64,000 nucleotides of DNA, taken from contig OZ020586.1 of the NCBI GenBank assembly GCA_963971535.1, forward strand, positions 69,671,548 through 69,735,547, given 5' to 3'. Within the stretch, counting starts at the first letter, position 1; the number at the start of each line of letters is the position of its first letter. The DNA comes from Notolepis coatsorum (Eukaryota > Chordata > Actinopteri > Aulopiformes > Paralepididae). The notes under the pieces were generated by a model. It saw only the letters and a program-made list of their open reading frames with translations, had not been told where the DNA came from and made no database searches. Shown here one piece after another: positions 1 through 11,025 of this stretch. The translations under genes and the position numbers were made by a program.

Positions 1-147
1 CTGGTCAGTACATAGAAGTATCCTACATGTCTGGTCAGTACATAGAACTATCCTACATGTCTATGATCAGTACATAGAAGAACTATCCTACATGTCTGTG
101 GTCAGTGCATAGAACTATACTACATGTAGTCAGTACATAGAACTATC
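1..147. repeat. Short tandem repeat, left part
   Basis: Roughly four imperfect copies of a 30-40 bp unit containing GGTCAGTACATAGAACTATC and a CCTACATGTCT spacer. The array resumes at 607-650 after a SINE, so it was one array before the insertion. No coding capacity is seen. Confidence 0.8.
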
Positions 148-148
148 C

Positions 149-606
149 AAAAAAAATTAATTTATTTATTATCTTTTCCCCCCTCCCAATGTTAGTCGCT
201 ATGCCAATTCCCAATCCCCTTCCTGGTCGTTGCGCACTCTACCCCCTACCGTCGGTCTGGGAGGGCGGAGACTATCACATGCTTCCTCCGACACATGTGT
301 ACCCAGCCCACCACTTCTTTTCACCTGGCAGCGTGGACTCTCACTGAGAGAGTGTAACGTGTGGAAGGTCACACTACCTCCCTCCAGATCCTTCCCTCGC
401 TGACTGTGCAGGCGCCCCGACCGAAGTGTAGGAGTCGCTGTTTACAACGACCCGGACCCACCCACCGGCTTCCCTCCCGCTGACTCTGCCAATCGAGCCA
501 GTATGACGGCCGGCCAAGCCGGAGGCAACGCTGACAGCCGGATTCGATACCAGTGTCTCTTGCGTTGGTGACGAGCGCTTAGTCCGCTGCGCCACCCAGC
601 CGCCTT
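149..606 (-). mobile_element. tRNA-derived SINE with target duplication
   Basis: Read on the minus strand it begins with GGCGGCTGGGTGGCGCAGCG, which contains a pol III A-box-like segment, followed by a B-box-like segment about 50 bases on. It ends in an A/T-rich tail. GAACTATCC occurs at 140-148 and again at 607-615 and is taken as the 9-bp target-site duplication. About 458 bp long and apparently full length. Related copies lie at 36112-36366 (+) and 49040-49440 (-). Confidence 0.8.
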
Positions 607-650
607 GAACTATCCTACATTTCTGTGGTCAGTGCATAGAACTATCCCCT

Positions 651-927
651 CACCAAACATTGTATATTGTGAATCCAATGTGCTTAAACCTTGATTAAAA
701 TTGTCTGTGCCTCGTGGAGTCGTTTGTTCCTACGGTTGACCGTATTTTACGTTGCACAGTTTGGAGAGCTAGGTGGTCACCATAGGAGGGACTCGGAGTT
801 CCACCTCTGTCACGTTGTTAGGAGTGTTTACATTATTTTGCGAACGAGAGCAGTCATCTTCCCTACACTTTCCCCACTAAGTCAGGCTACATGCGGTAAC
901 GTTACACACAGGGTCAGAACGTGTGGC
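651..927. other. Unassigned sequence
   Basis: Unique-looking sequence between the split tandem repeat and the hAT-like element at 928. It has a short open frame (691-951) with no recognisable domain. No gene, RNA or repeat can be supported here. Confidence 0.4.
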
Positions 928-2006
928 CAGGGAGTGAAATTAACTTTTTGACTCACCGGCCAGTGGCGGGTAGATGGGAAGAGTCTACCCGCCAAGCATA
1001 TTTCTTACCTGCCAAAATTTAAAAAATATATATAAATATATTTTATATAAAAAAAAATTAAATAAAATATATATTATATAATCATACTTGTAGTTGTATT
1101 ATCTGCGAGACATCGCCACCACGCAATAAGTCAAAATGCTTGCTATCTGCAAACAGCTCCACTGTCTGTGTGTATACTTGAGTAGCCTCCAGCTCCAGCA
1201 AGGATTCTCCGGCCCTGCAGCTAGACCCTATATTCAGCTAGACCCTACATTCAGCATGCAAGGATTCTCCGGCGATGCAGCTGGACCTATTTTTAACGTT
1301 ACGGTTATTTTGTCAAATCACATTCAACATGCCCTCAGCTAGAATACGCATTCAATCAATGTTATAAGACATTGATATCAGGAGCTATCTGTAGCTACTG
1401 CTAGCCCGGTAGATAACGTTAAGACAATTTAGTTTACTGGGACAGATCGATCTAACTTGAGCTAGCTAACGCGAGCTAGCTAACGAGGGAACGGAGGTAT
1501 TATGCAGCTCATGGAGGTCCGATCTAGACTAGAGCAGACTGCTACCATTCTGAGAGCTTAACGTTAGCACTAGAGCTGCGGGCGAGCTGCTACCATTCTG
1601 ACAGCTTAACGTTAGCACTAGATGCTGCGGGCGAGCTGCTACCATTCTGAGAGCTTAACGTTAGCAGTGGCACTAGAGCTGCGGGCCGCTCTGTGTTGAT
1701 ACGAGCAGAAGCCAATAGTATCCCGCTGCAGGGCTGGCCCGGCTGGGCGGATATGACTCGTTGCCACGTTTTTTTTCAAAATAAGAATATCATACGAACC
1801 GAATGCTGCTAACTGCCGGAGCCATCGATATTATGACTCTAGCTGCGCTTGGGCCGGAAATGAGACCCGCACAGATTTTCAAAATAAGAGTATCGTTATG
1901 AACTACACGTCCACACGCCACACGGCGGGCAGGGCTCTCAGTGGCAATCGCCAAAGGTAAAAACTGAGCGCCCCTGGCGGGCGGCGGGCTTTAATTTCGC
2001 CCCCTG
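928..2006. mobile_element. Non-autonomous hAT-like element
   Basis: The element runs from CAGGGAGTGAAATTAAC to a terminus ending TTTCGCCCCCTG. The 8 bases CGTGTGGC stand immediately outside both ends (920-927 and 2007-2014), a hAT-length duplication. There is no transposase frame. Its left end is the inverse of the right end of the element at 2379-3337: both carry a 'CACCGGCCAGTGGCGGGTAG' block and the same AT-rich stretch. The two are related copies in opposite orientation. Confidence 0.8.
1537..1690. repeat. Three-copy tandem repeat inside hAT-like element
   Basis: Three copies of a roughly 55-60 bp unit containing GCTGCTACCATTCTGA, GAGCTTAACGTTAGCA and GAGCTGCGGGC. It is internal to the element at 928-2006. 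Confidence 0.75.
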
Positions 2007-2378
2007 CGTGTGGCTCACATCATGTTACTTTTTTAATACAACAATGCTGTGAAGCAAGAGAGAAAGGGAAAGAGAGATACAGACTATAGACTAGATTCAT
2101 AATAGACTTACCGCAGACATCCACCATGTGATTCATAATATACTTACCGCAGACATCCACCGTAAATTACTTGCCCACCGGTGTATGCTTTTTTAATTAA
2201 TTTATTATTATATATAAATATAATTAAAACCCATTTAGTTAATTTTCACATATCAGTGCCCACATTCAAATAAAAAGCGCTAATTTGTAAAATACTGTGA
2301 CTGCGGGCAGCGTACACACATACACACACAGAGTGACTCCGACACAGAGTGTGGGCAGTGTACACACAAACACGCACA

Positions 2379-3337
2379 CAGGGGGCGAAATTAAAGCCCG
2401 CCACCCGCCATTGGCGAGCAGTTTTTACGTTTGGCGCCTCCCACTGAGAGGTCTGCCCGCCGTGTGGCGGGCAATAATAGTCATGTGAAAACCGAAAATC
2501 ATGATCCAATTCTTAGCGCAGTTCTCACTCGCTGTCTCAGCACAGACATGCAGCGCACCCCGCACTGCTGCTCCTACCCCTCCCGCACCTGTTTCTGTAT
2601 GCTGCATGTAAACAGAGTATTGCCTCGGACAGTCACCGTGACATTAGTCTAGTCAGAGGGACCTCTGTGAGCTAATGTTAGCTACTGTTACAAAATGACC
2701 CAGTCAACTATTAACTTTTAGTTTAATACATGAGGCATTGTGTAACGTTATCCAGCCGGCTAGCTACTGATAGCTCCCGACATCAACAACTGCTCCAGCA
2801 AGTGTCCAGTGCATAATACCTCCGTTGGCTAGGTAGCTCATGTTAGCCCACGTTAGCTCACTAGTCACTACGAAATGTCCCAGTAAACTAAATAGTTCAG
2901 AGGTGTTGTCCCTACAGATAGCTCCTGACATCAATGTCCTACAACATGCGTATTCGAGCCCCTGGCTTACATCGCATTAGGGCTGCTGAATAGGGTCCAG
3001 CTGCAGCGCAGGAGAATCCTTTCATGCTGAATGTAGAGTTTAGGGGCCAGCTGCAGCGCCGGAGAATCCTTGCTGGAGCTGGAGGCCACTCGAGTATACA
3101 CACAGACAGTGGAGCTGTTTGCAGACAGCGAGGTGGCGATGTCTCGCAGATAATACAACTACAAGTATGATTATATAATATATATATTTTATTAAAAAAA
3201 ATATTTTTTATATAAAATAATAATTATAATTTTTTTAATCAAAAAAAAGTTGGCAGGTAAGAAATATGCTTGGCGGGTAGATTCTTCCCATCTACCCGCC
3301 ACTGGCCGGTGAGTCAAAAAGTTAATTTCGTGCCCTG
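2379..3337. mobile_element. Non-autonomous hAT-like element
   Basis: It starts CAGGGGGCGAAATTAAAG and ends TTAATTTCGTGCCCTG. CACGCACA flanks it on both sides (2371-2378 and 3338-3345), an 8-bp target duplication. It is a reverse-oriented relative of 928-2006, and a third relative begins at 30153. No transposase frame is present. Confidence 0.8.
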
Positions 3338-3839
3338 CACGCACACACAAACACACACCAAACATTCCCCGCTCCCATCTGTTCTTTCAAAGTACTCCAT
3401 AAACCTCACTATTATCCCTCTTTCCTTTACGCGACCAAGGGTGCTAAAAGTGTTATTAAGCGTGTAAATCAGACATTATAGGACCCAGGCCTAGAACTGC
3501 GCCCCGAGAGAAGGAACTGCGCCCTGAGAGGGAGGTTTGCCCTGAGTGGGAGGTTCGAAGGGTCAAAATGGGTATCAAACAGGAGTGAAGACTGTCAGGT
3601 TTTTTGTGGATACCAAACAGAGAAGGTAAAGAGGACTTTAAACTGTTAAACAGTAATCCAGAACTATTTTATTGCACTGTAAAAAACTGTGATTTTATGT
3701 CTGCACTTTATACATGTGCTCATTTCATGTCTATTCTACTACTTATTGCACTGCACTATTTCACTTTGTCTATTCTATCTTACTCTTTTTTATTGTTGTC
3801 AATTTTTTAAACTGAATCAAACTATAAACAAGGTGGCCT

Positions 3840-3998
3840 GTTGGGATGCTAGATCCTAATGTGAAAAACTGTGATTTTATATGTCTGCACTTTATGTGCT
3901 CATGTGTCTTTTTTCTGTTGTGAAGCACTTTGAGCTGCAATTTCTGTATGAAAGGTGCTATACAAATAAAGTTTATTATTATTATTATTATTATTATA
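3840..3998 (+). mobile_element. LINE/SINE 3' tail
   Basis: The segment ends with GAAGCACTTTGAGCTGCAAT, then GGTGCTATACAAATAAAGTT and an (ATT)n run. This is the familiar 3' end of fish L2-type retroelements. Only the tail is present. Confidence 0.65.
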
Positions 3999-4480
3999 AA
4001 CTGAACGTGCAGACAGCACCTATATTAGGCTAGATTTAACTTAGTTTTAACTTCACATGAAGGCAAGAAAAAAGGCTCACCTAAGCCTAATAAGGATAAT
4101 ATCCTCCTATCGCCCAAGCCTCTTCTGAATGGACCCGTGGATAATAGCATGGAAAGCCATGTTCTTCATGACTTAGGATGCCAGTGTTCCATGGTTTGGC
4201 TCAGCACCAACACCAGGACTTCTGATCTCCTCTAACAGAGTAGTGAGAGAGCCCCCGCTGGAGACCAAGGTGGTGTCACACAGAAAGCAGTGTCAGATAC
4301 TGCAGGGATGGATTCTATCTTCGTGAAGATTAAAATACAATAATTGCAGTGCATTACAAAACGTATACTATAACATCTATTATGTCATTTAGGGTACAGA
4401 CCATCACCTGCACCTTGTGTCTACTGTTTACTTTACTCATAGTATATTCAGATTACATTTTCTTTATTGTCTATTTTTGT

Positions 4481-4893
4481 GTAGTAACACTGTCGCCTCA
4501 CAGCTAGAAGGTCCAGGGTTCGATTCCCGCTTGGCGACCAGGTTTCCGCATTGCCAGGTACCCAGGTGGGGTATCTCCCGGGCCTTTCTGTGTGGAGTTT
4601 GCATGTTCTCCCCGTGCTCGCAAGGGTTTCCCCTCCTGATAAGATAATCATAAACCCAATGGAAAAACAGATTGCTAACGCTATCGCATTCCCTGACGAA
4701 GGCGGACAGGATCACTTGGATTGATCCCTGGGGTGAGGCCCCACGCCGCAGGCCCCTATCTGCTTCCGGCATGGGTCAAGTGCAGAGAGACATTTCATCG
4801 GCGACCCAATGCATGCGTGTGTTCCTGTGTGTCGCCCATCTCGCATGTGTGTTAAACTGCATGACAAATAAAGACTTCTTCTTCTTCTTCTTA
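4481..4893 (+). mobile_element. tRNA-derived SINE with CTT-repeat tail
   Basis: The head carries a B-box-like GGGTTCGATTCCCGC (near 4517). It is followed by the TGTGTGGAGTTTGCATGTTC block common in fish SINEs. The 3' end is GACAAATAAAGACTTC plus a (TTC)n microsatellite. Open frames inside are shadows and not genes. Confidence 0.7.
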
Positions 4894-4984
4894 TATAATA
4901 TAACCGATAGGGCATACAGACCCTCATCTTTGTTTACACGGTTTAATTTTCTCATATTTGTATTACGGTTACCGTCTGTAGTGT

Positions 4985-5097
4985 GATAGTAAAGGGTTAA
5001 CCTGCTGTTGTGTGGCAGTGAAAGGGTTAACCTTCTGTGTATTGTCGCAGTGAAAGGGTTAACAGTTTGGTAGTGTGGCAGTGAAAGGGTTAAGATA
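4985..5097. repeat. Four-copy GGCAGTGAAAGGGTTAA array
   Basis: Four copies of a roughly 30-35 bp unit with core GTGGCAGTGAAAGGGTTAAC. The same array occurs in the opposite orientation at 18498-18632. Each unit contains the TTAACCCTTT word also found at one end of the TTAA-flanked element at 47838-48783. Confidence 0.8.
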
Positions 5098-5445
5098 AGA
5101 TTTTATAGTTTAGACAGTTTATTTTTCTCATATTTTTATATTCAGATTTAATCATATTGTTTGGTTTATGTTTCTCATATTCATATTTTATTTTATTGCC
5201 TATCTTTATGTATTTCTTCTATTACCATGCCCATACTCATACAGATGAGTCTGGTCTCCAAACCACTTGGTCTTGGTTTGGTTTTGGTCAGAGGAATGCA
5301 CTGGAAAAAGCACAAGACAAGGTTTTAGCTGTCATTCCTTCCTTGTCCAGGTCTCAGATCTCCGCCCATCCCCTTTTGGACGACGGATCGGCAGGAGTCA
5401 CTCGGGTCTCGTCTTGGAACATTTCACGCATAGCAACCGAGCGCT

Positions 5446-5893
5446 GATTGATTGAACATTTTATTAACAGATTGCAGAATGGGTACAAACAATACAGTAC
5501 GGCTCAATACACACAATTGTTAAAGGGATGCAGACCAGAGAAAGACTTTTGTCTTACATCAGGGTCCCCCATTTTCAATTCATCATAACATTTATGACAT
5601 ACACGACATACAAATATACAGTACTGTTTATTTACAGACAGAGTTTCTAAAAGAGAATATATACATTTGAGGGGGAAGAAAGTTAAACTGTACATTGGAG
5701 GGGGTAGGGGGGTTTGGACATTTACCGGGGCCAGTTTTGAATTGCAGCCTCAGAGCGGTTTTGAAGGTGGGTAGGGATTCACATTATTTTACAGCTTTGG
5801 GTAGCCGGGTAGGGCGTTCCACATTGTTGTGGCATAATTGCGAAACGTGTTTAGTCCCTTGTTTGAGCCGAATCTGGGTTGAACGCTGATGTT
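5446..5893 (-). mobile_element. LINE family A, 3' end, 5'-truncated
   Basis: On the minus strand it contains the end of the family-A reverse-transcriptase frame: the arginine-F-G-S-N-K-G-L-N-T-F block, then N-A-L-P-type residues, decayed. It ends in the common 3' tail with AACAATTGTGTGTATTGAGC and the terminal (TCAA)n repeat. It is a dead copy of the family best preserved at 51383-52680. Confidence 0.75.
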
Positions 5894-5949
5894 AAAAAAT
5901 TTCCCTAACTGTCACCGAGTGCAAAATCAGTCATATAATACGAATTTAT

Positions 5950-6165
5950 ACCTGTGTCACTGTACAATAATACTAAAAATAATAATACACAATTAGCACT
6001 ATTACTCAGTAATAATGTATATTTTTATATCCAGTTTAATCACCTGTACATTGTATTACTATTGCATTTTACTGTTAGATTTTCACTCTGGTTGGATGCC
6101 AAACTTCTTTGTGTTGTACTGCACTTGTGGATAATGATGACAATACATTTTGAACTTGAAAAGGC
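5950..6165 (+). mobile_element. Retroelement 3' tail
   Basis: The segment around CACTCTGGTTGGATGCCAAA, ending with TGATGACAATACATTTTGAA, recurs at 8726-8935. It is the 3' end of a non-LTR element. The coding part is absent and the family is not identified. Confidence 0.55.
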
Positions 6166-6228
6166 CCTGGTGTCACCAACAACGGACATTAAAACATCTC
6201 TGAATAATAACCATTTAAATGTACGAAC

Positions 6229-6514
6229 CTGCTCTGTGTAACTTGATCTCTGGCTTCAACACTATGTCCAGCAACTTCCTCTGGCGACAGTTCTCCTGCT
6301 CCGAGCGACAGCATCTCTCCTCATATTCTGTTATTGTTTGTTCGAACAGCCTCAGTATCTCTTCAGCCGCCGCGACCAGTCGTTCATTAACCGACACCCT
6401 CAACACGTGGAGCTCCGTCACCTCAACCCGTTTCTCAATAACAACGAGTATCTCCGCCGCGGCGGCACATATTCTCTCGTTTACCGAGACTCTGAGAGCC
6501 TGTATTTGAGACAT
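6229..6514 (-). CDS. 5' coding exon of a zinc-finger gene (gene 1)
   Basis: Proposed first coding exon of a teleost C2H2 zinc-finger gene whose finger exon would lie beyond the left edge. The start is the ATG at 6512-6514 (MSQIQALR). The 95 residues contain the motif L-R-V-S-V-N-E-R-x-x-A-A-A-x-E-I twice, at about residues 7-22 and 38-53. A charged, probably coiled-coil stretch follows (E-Y-E-E-R, then R-Q-R-K-L-L-D), ending in L-H-R-A. The exon is 286 bases and closes in phase 1 at G|GTTCGT. Length and phase match the exon at 17667-17952 exactly. The motif resembles 5' exons of many fish zinc-finger genes, where it probably mediates protein contacts; that role is inferred. Confidence 0.75.
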
Positions 6515-6665
6515 TTTCGTTCGGAAATGTGAGAAACGTTTGTCTTCTTTGTCCAGACAAAGAGCTTCAACCGGGGGACATAAACAACACGACTCGGTTC
6601 CGGACCAACGTGAATTCCTTGCACGACGTAAAGTTGCGAGGGTGCAAAGAGCGCCACCTGTCTGT
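6515..6665 (-). promoter_or_regulatory. Candidate promoter/5' UTR of gene 1
   Basis: TTCCGG (6598-6603) lies 84-89 bases upstream of the ATG and CCACCTG (6654-6660) about 50 bases further out. The same two words in the same order precede the other two 5' exons. TTCCGG is an ETS-type core and CCACCTG contains an E-box core; factor identity is inference. The flank also shares a block around GTTTGTCTTCT with the 53-kb copy. Confidence 0.45.
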
Positions 6666-6669
6666 GTGG

Positions 6670-7149
6670 AGTGCACATACTTCAGGGGGGTCAGGACGTT
6701 CAGACTGGAGGCAAAAGTGGCCCTACTATACTCCCCAAATCTGACTCAGATCTGTGAGCAGAACGATGTGAACAGCACAAATGAAATGTAATCTGATCTT
6801 TTCAATTCTGATTTGGGCCACTTTCATACGTGGTCCTACATCAGATACAGGTCTGATTTGTTTTAGCTGGCCTCCACTGCATTCAACTTGTAGATTAAAC
6901 CATAAACTGTGAGTTCAGTGTCCTTCATGTTTATGACCATCATCATTATTGTTCATTTGCGCATGTGGGTCAGTTCAGGAGCATGACCAGTTCACACTGG
7001 AATCTGATATTGGATAACAGCCAACAGTTTTTTTTATCTGAGCAATAAATCAGAATAAAGCACTAAAGATTGCCGTATGAACGTATACCTAAAGTGATGT
7101 TCAAAGATTTTGTTCAAAATGAACCATACTCTCCTCATGCAAAGTAAGT
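6670..7149. other. Unassigned upstream sequence
   Basis: Sequence upstream of the gene 1 exon. The stretch 6800-7080 has the look of an old transposon remnant with no clear ends. No gene is seen. Confidence 0.35.
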
Positions 7150-7345
7150 GTCAGGTCAAATGGGAGGATTTACAAGTCAAGTTAGACCGCGCTCACAATA
7201 GTTGACACTGGGTGCTGCAATCCCGAAGATAAATGTAGAATAAAGCAGGAAGCCGGACCAGCACTCTCAGGTTTCAAATTTTAATTGCAGCCGGATACAT
7301 ACATGTTTCAGAACCAATGTGTTCCTTCTTCAGTGTTGATGGCTA
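7150..7345 (+). repeat. Dispersed repeat, copy 1
   Basis: It contains GTCAAGTTAGACCGCGCTC, ACACTGGGTGCTG and CCAGCACTCTCAGGTT. The reverse complement of the same ordered blocks occurs at 61680-61845. It is likely a dispersed transposon; the family is not recognised. Confidence 0.6.
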
Positions 7346-7611
7346 GCACAATTTGATTTCTATACAATATAATATGATCATAATGAATGGGAAGTGTGAT
7401 GAGGGAAATTAACACAGATTACAGGTGAATTGTTTCAGTGAAAAATCTGGTCCATATACAAAGCCAACACAAACTATTTTTAATACGACGTTTGAGTACC
7501 AAAATCCACATTGAGCAACTTGCCTACCTGCCTTCACTGTCTACAACTGCTGTACACTGTAATCATAACTATGTACGTACCTCAACCTAGTCTACCCATA
7601 TAACTCTGTAT

Positions 7612-7930
7612 GATAGCATGTACAACAATGCTGTATATACCATATACTATATATATATATGGTATATACAGCAACATTATTATCCACATCTGTCTGAATA
7701 TACCTGTATATAATCCTTTATATATCTATTTATACACCTGCATAATAACCCATATCTGTATGATAACATGTACAATAATGCTGTATATATATTTTTTGTA
7801 ATACTTACCATATACATATGTATCCACATTTGTCTGAATATACCTGCATATAATCCTTTTTACATACCTGTATAGATATATATATATATATATATATCTG
7901 TACATATCCCTTACCTACTCTTAACAGTTA
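7612..7930. repeat. AT-rich imperfect tandem duplication
   Basis: A unit of about 150 bp is repeated imperfectly. The blocks 'TGTCTGAATATACCTG' and 'ATAATCCTTT' recur near 7690 and 7840, and 'CATGTACAACAATGCTGTAT' recurs in variant form near 7768. (TA)n runs sit between them. The sequence is non-coding. Confidence 0.6.
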
Positions 7931-7944
7931 AACCACTGGCCAGT

Positions 7945-8725
7945 GTGACTTCCTACCATAGTGTAGGAAGTCTCAGAGTATCTGGGAAGATACTCCAGTC
8001 CTTCTACTCCGGAGCTGTAGAGAGCATCTTGACTGGAAACATCACTGCCTGGTATGGAAACAGCACGCCACAGGACAAGAAGGCCCTACAGAGAGTGGTG
8101 CGCTCAGCCGAGCGTACCACGGGTATCGCACTACCTCCCCTGCAGGTTCTATACAACAAGAGGTGCAAATCCAGAGCCTGCAGAATAATGAAAGACCCTC
8201 ACCACCTCAATAACAGCCTGTTCCAGCTGCTGAGGTCAGGCAGACGCCTGCGAACCCCAGCTACTAGGACAGAGAGGCTTCGGCTCAGCTTCTTCCCCCA
8301 GGCCATCAGAGCCTTGAACACTGAGTGCCACAGAAACACTGAACTCTCCACACACAAGCACACACACGACACGCACGCTGTACACGCTCGCACACTAGCA
8401 GCCACTTTAACATGAGCAAGCACACACTCATGCTGCACACGCCCACACTTATGGCCACAAAGGAAAGGTCACTTTAAAAATAGTATAGCAACAGTAACAG
8501 TGTATTGCACTACCAAAGGACCTAGCATGTCCTCCATGCTCTGTAAATAACGTATGTACAAATACCGAGATGCCCCACTATGTTACCTGTTTATTGCACA
8601 ATGTTGTTTTATTGGATTCTATTATATGTTGTACTACTGTATTGCACATCGTTGCGGGCAAGACCACCCGCATTTCATTGTATACTTGTATGCTGTGACA
8701 AATAAAACTCTTGACTTGACTTGAA
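7945..8725 (+). mobile_element. LINE family B, 3' end of reverse-transcriptase ORF
   Basis: A frame from about 7960 to 8412 encodes the C-terminal part of a non-LTR ORF2, including ESILTGNITAWYGNS, LQRVVRSAERTTG and the later S-F-F-P-Q-A-I-R-A-L-N block. The 3' UTR ends in TGTGACAAATAAAACTCTTG followed by a short repeat. The catalytic core is missing, so it is 5'-truncated and dead. Related copies lie at 16945-17295 and 53943-54893. It belongs to the fish Rex/L2 type; the exact clade is uncertain. Confidence 0.8.
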
Positions 8726-8935
8726 GTGTCTGTATACCTGTATCACTGTACAGAAATCTGATTAGCACTATTACTCAGTACTAGTCAGTAGTACTCATTT
8801 ATTTGTATCCAGTTTAATCACTTGTACATTGTACTTTACTGTTACATGTGCACTCTGGTTGGATGCCAAACTTATTTTCATTGTACTGTACTTGTGCTGT
8901 ATAATGACAATACATTTTAATCTAATCTTAATGAA
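8726..8935 (+). mobile_element. Retroelement 3' tail
   Basis: Second copy of the tail at 5950-6165, sharing CTCTGGTTGGATGCCAAACT and ending in TAATGACAATACATTTTAAT. It directly abuts the family-B LINE tail, so one probably inserted next to the other. Confidence 0.55.
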
Positions 8936-8959
8936 CATGGGTATAAAATAAACAAGTCT

Positions 8960-9345
8960 CTTTTATTCTGTTGGAGGGATGTGGCAACAGCTGCCCAGTA
9001 CAACCACAGCCTGACACTATTGGCCACTGAGCAGCTCCACTGGAGCAGCTGGGGGGTTAAGCTTTTATTTTGTATCTTGTTTATATTCAGATCTCAATTT
9101 ATTGCCTATATTTATGTCTTTCTACTATTACCCTGCCCATACCTGTACCCCCCCCCCCCTATGATGTCCGAAGGGGATCAATAAAGGAATATCTTATCTT
9201 ATCTTAAGTGCCTTGGTCAAGGGCACTTCAGCGGTTAGTATCGAGGGACGGGAGAGCGTTATTCATTTACTTCCCTGGCCAGATTCGTTCCTGCCCACAT
9301 CACAAGCTCACTTCTCTAACCTTTAGGCCACCATTGCCCCTCCCT
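8960..9345. mobile_element. LINE 3' tail followed by a SINE-like fragment
   Basis: 8960-9207 ends GGGGATCAATAAAGGAATA and then (TATCT)n, a common fish LINE 3' end. From about 9208 a reverse-oriented tRNA-like/SINE fragment follows, recognisable by AGTGCCTTGGTCAAGGGCAC. Neither part is coding. Confidence 0.5.
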
Positions 9346-10160
9346 GATGTCTTTGCCATGTGACGCCATTCTGATTATGACTGCATGGTTTGAATCCTGG
9401 TCACACAAGAAATACTGTATTATTGTGTGTACAATGTTTATGGGTGGAGCTCTGCTTCTGGATCATCTTCTGTTTCTGGAACATCTTCTGTTTCTTCTGC
9501 TTCTGGATCATCTTCAGACCATCTTAAGCAAAGCAGAGATCCCTTTAATGAGTTGTATGTGTAGAGGTGTTAGGTTTGATTCACTCCCTGAAAGCAAGAC
9601 ACTCAACTCAAGACACTCAGTTTCAGAGAAATCGGTTGGCTTAACCTTTCCACCGGTACAGGTTTAGATGTAGCAGCGATGATGTAGTTGCAATTGCAGG
9701 TTGCAAATGAAGGTCCCCAGAGTTTGTTCGGAACAGAGTAAATCTGCATTTGGCTATGATGCCCTTAGCTCATAGAATGAACTCCAACAGTCCTAAAAGA
9801 GTTTAAAACCTTGATCTCCAACCTTTGTCAATCAAGTTGTATACGTGTTTGAATTGATTTGTTATTATTGCTCATTGCCTTGCCTTGTTGTCTTATTGTT
9901 GATTTTATTTGCTGTGTGACTTTATGTGCTTTTATGCTTATTGTTGATAAATAAATTGATAATATTGATGGGTGAGGACAGAACAGTTAACAGAGCTGTC
10001 CAATATGTACTTATTGGTTAGTTAGTAGCCTGAGATGAGTCAAACTAAAGTGAATATAAATACTTTGTTTGCAGAAAAATCTTGAGTTATTTGATCTAAT
10101 TCTATTGTGATTCAATACTACTGTATTATTGTGACCCAGTGAATACTTTTTATTATATGT
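9346..10160. other. No gene; short tandem repeat and decayed retroelement
   Basis: 9449-9520 is a short imperfect repeat of CTTCTGGATCATCTTCTG. 9840-9975 looks like a decayed retroelement 3' end. The 106-residue frame here is low-complexity and not convincing. Nothing else is seen. Confidence 0.4.
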
Positions 10161-10164
10161 ATAC

Positions 10165-10169
10165 TTTGA

Positions 10170-10225
<56 letters not shown>
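10165..10225. repeat. (AT)n microsatellite
   Basis: An almost pure run of AT dinucleotides of about 55 bases. Confidence 0.9.
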
Positions 10226-10499
10226 CAGTATATATTTATATATATTAATAATTTACATTAACCTCTTTTCTCATCATTCATTCTCAAACAGTTGCTAATA
10301 TTAGCATTTTCCCCCATTGTGAATTACACTATTCCCATTTCTATCATTAGGACTTAATTTTCTTTATTTCTATATTATTTAGATTGTATCAATTAATTAT
10401 TGGTTGATTGACCAAAGCTTTGGCAATATATCCAGAAAGGTACCTAGCCAATAAAGCTTATTAAATTGACTTCCCAGTGAGATGCTTCCTATCAGCAGC

Positions 10500-10630
10500 A
10501 GTCAAGTCAAGTGTTCCTTTATTAATCCCCTTGGGGACATTCAGGTGTCATAGCAGTATGGGGAGGGGGGGGGGGGGGGTACAGGATGAAAAGATAATAA
10601 TAGAAATAGTAATAATAATGATGATAATAA
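10500..10630 (-). mobile_element. LINE 3' tail (reverse)
   Basis: TTCCTTTATTAATCCCCTTG is the reverse complement of the ATTAATAAAGGAA-type fish LINE terminus. It is followed by a homopolymeric G run and A/T repeats. Confidence 0.5.
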
Positions 10631-10914
10631 TAATAGAGTAGAACAGTATCTCCTCTCCTTGTTGTTTCTGAAGCTCACTCACCCAAATCTACCAGCACAT
10701 ACAAACAAAACAGCAAAAACAAACAAATGCATCTCATTTAGCAGAGCCTCAGGTGCCAGTTCTACAGATTCAACAGTCTCATCAGAAAACGTAAAACAAA
10801 GTACTAATCGACCACAGGAAAAAAGTACATAATGTACGTTATGTTATAGCCAGTAATATAAGTTATATATTTACTTATTGTACAAGTAATATATTTACAT
10901 TTCGCATCGGCGAA

Positions 10915-11012
10915 AGTACAAAACAAACTGTGTGACAGGGATTCAAACCAACAACGACTGTGGTCGCAGGCGAGTGCTCTCACGCTCTCACCACTAACTC
11001 CACCCTGATACA
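10915..11012 (-). mobile_element. tRNA-like SINE fragment
   Basis: On the minus strand it has an A-box-like TGGTGAGAGCGTGAGAGC and a B-box-like GGTTTGAATCCC at tRNA spacing. No acceptor-stem pairing is convincing, so this is read as a SINE head and not a tRNA gene. Confidence 0.45.
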
Positions 11013-11025
11013 AATACAGCAATAC

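Larger units (their letters stand above)
2015..4090. repeat. Older repeat hosting nested insertions
   Basis: The parts outside the nested element (2015-2378 and 3346-4090) match, in reverse complement, sequence near 45480-45830. Shared blocks include the stretch around 'AGTGCCCACATTCA', the region around 'AGTACTCCATAAACCTC', and the 'AACTTAGTTTTAACTTCA' block near 4040. It is an old dispersed repeat with later insertions. The family is not recognised and the ends are approximate. Confidence 0.5.
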
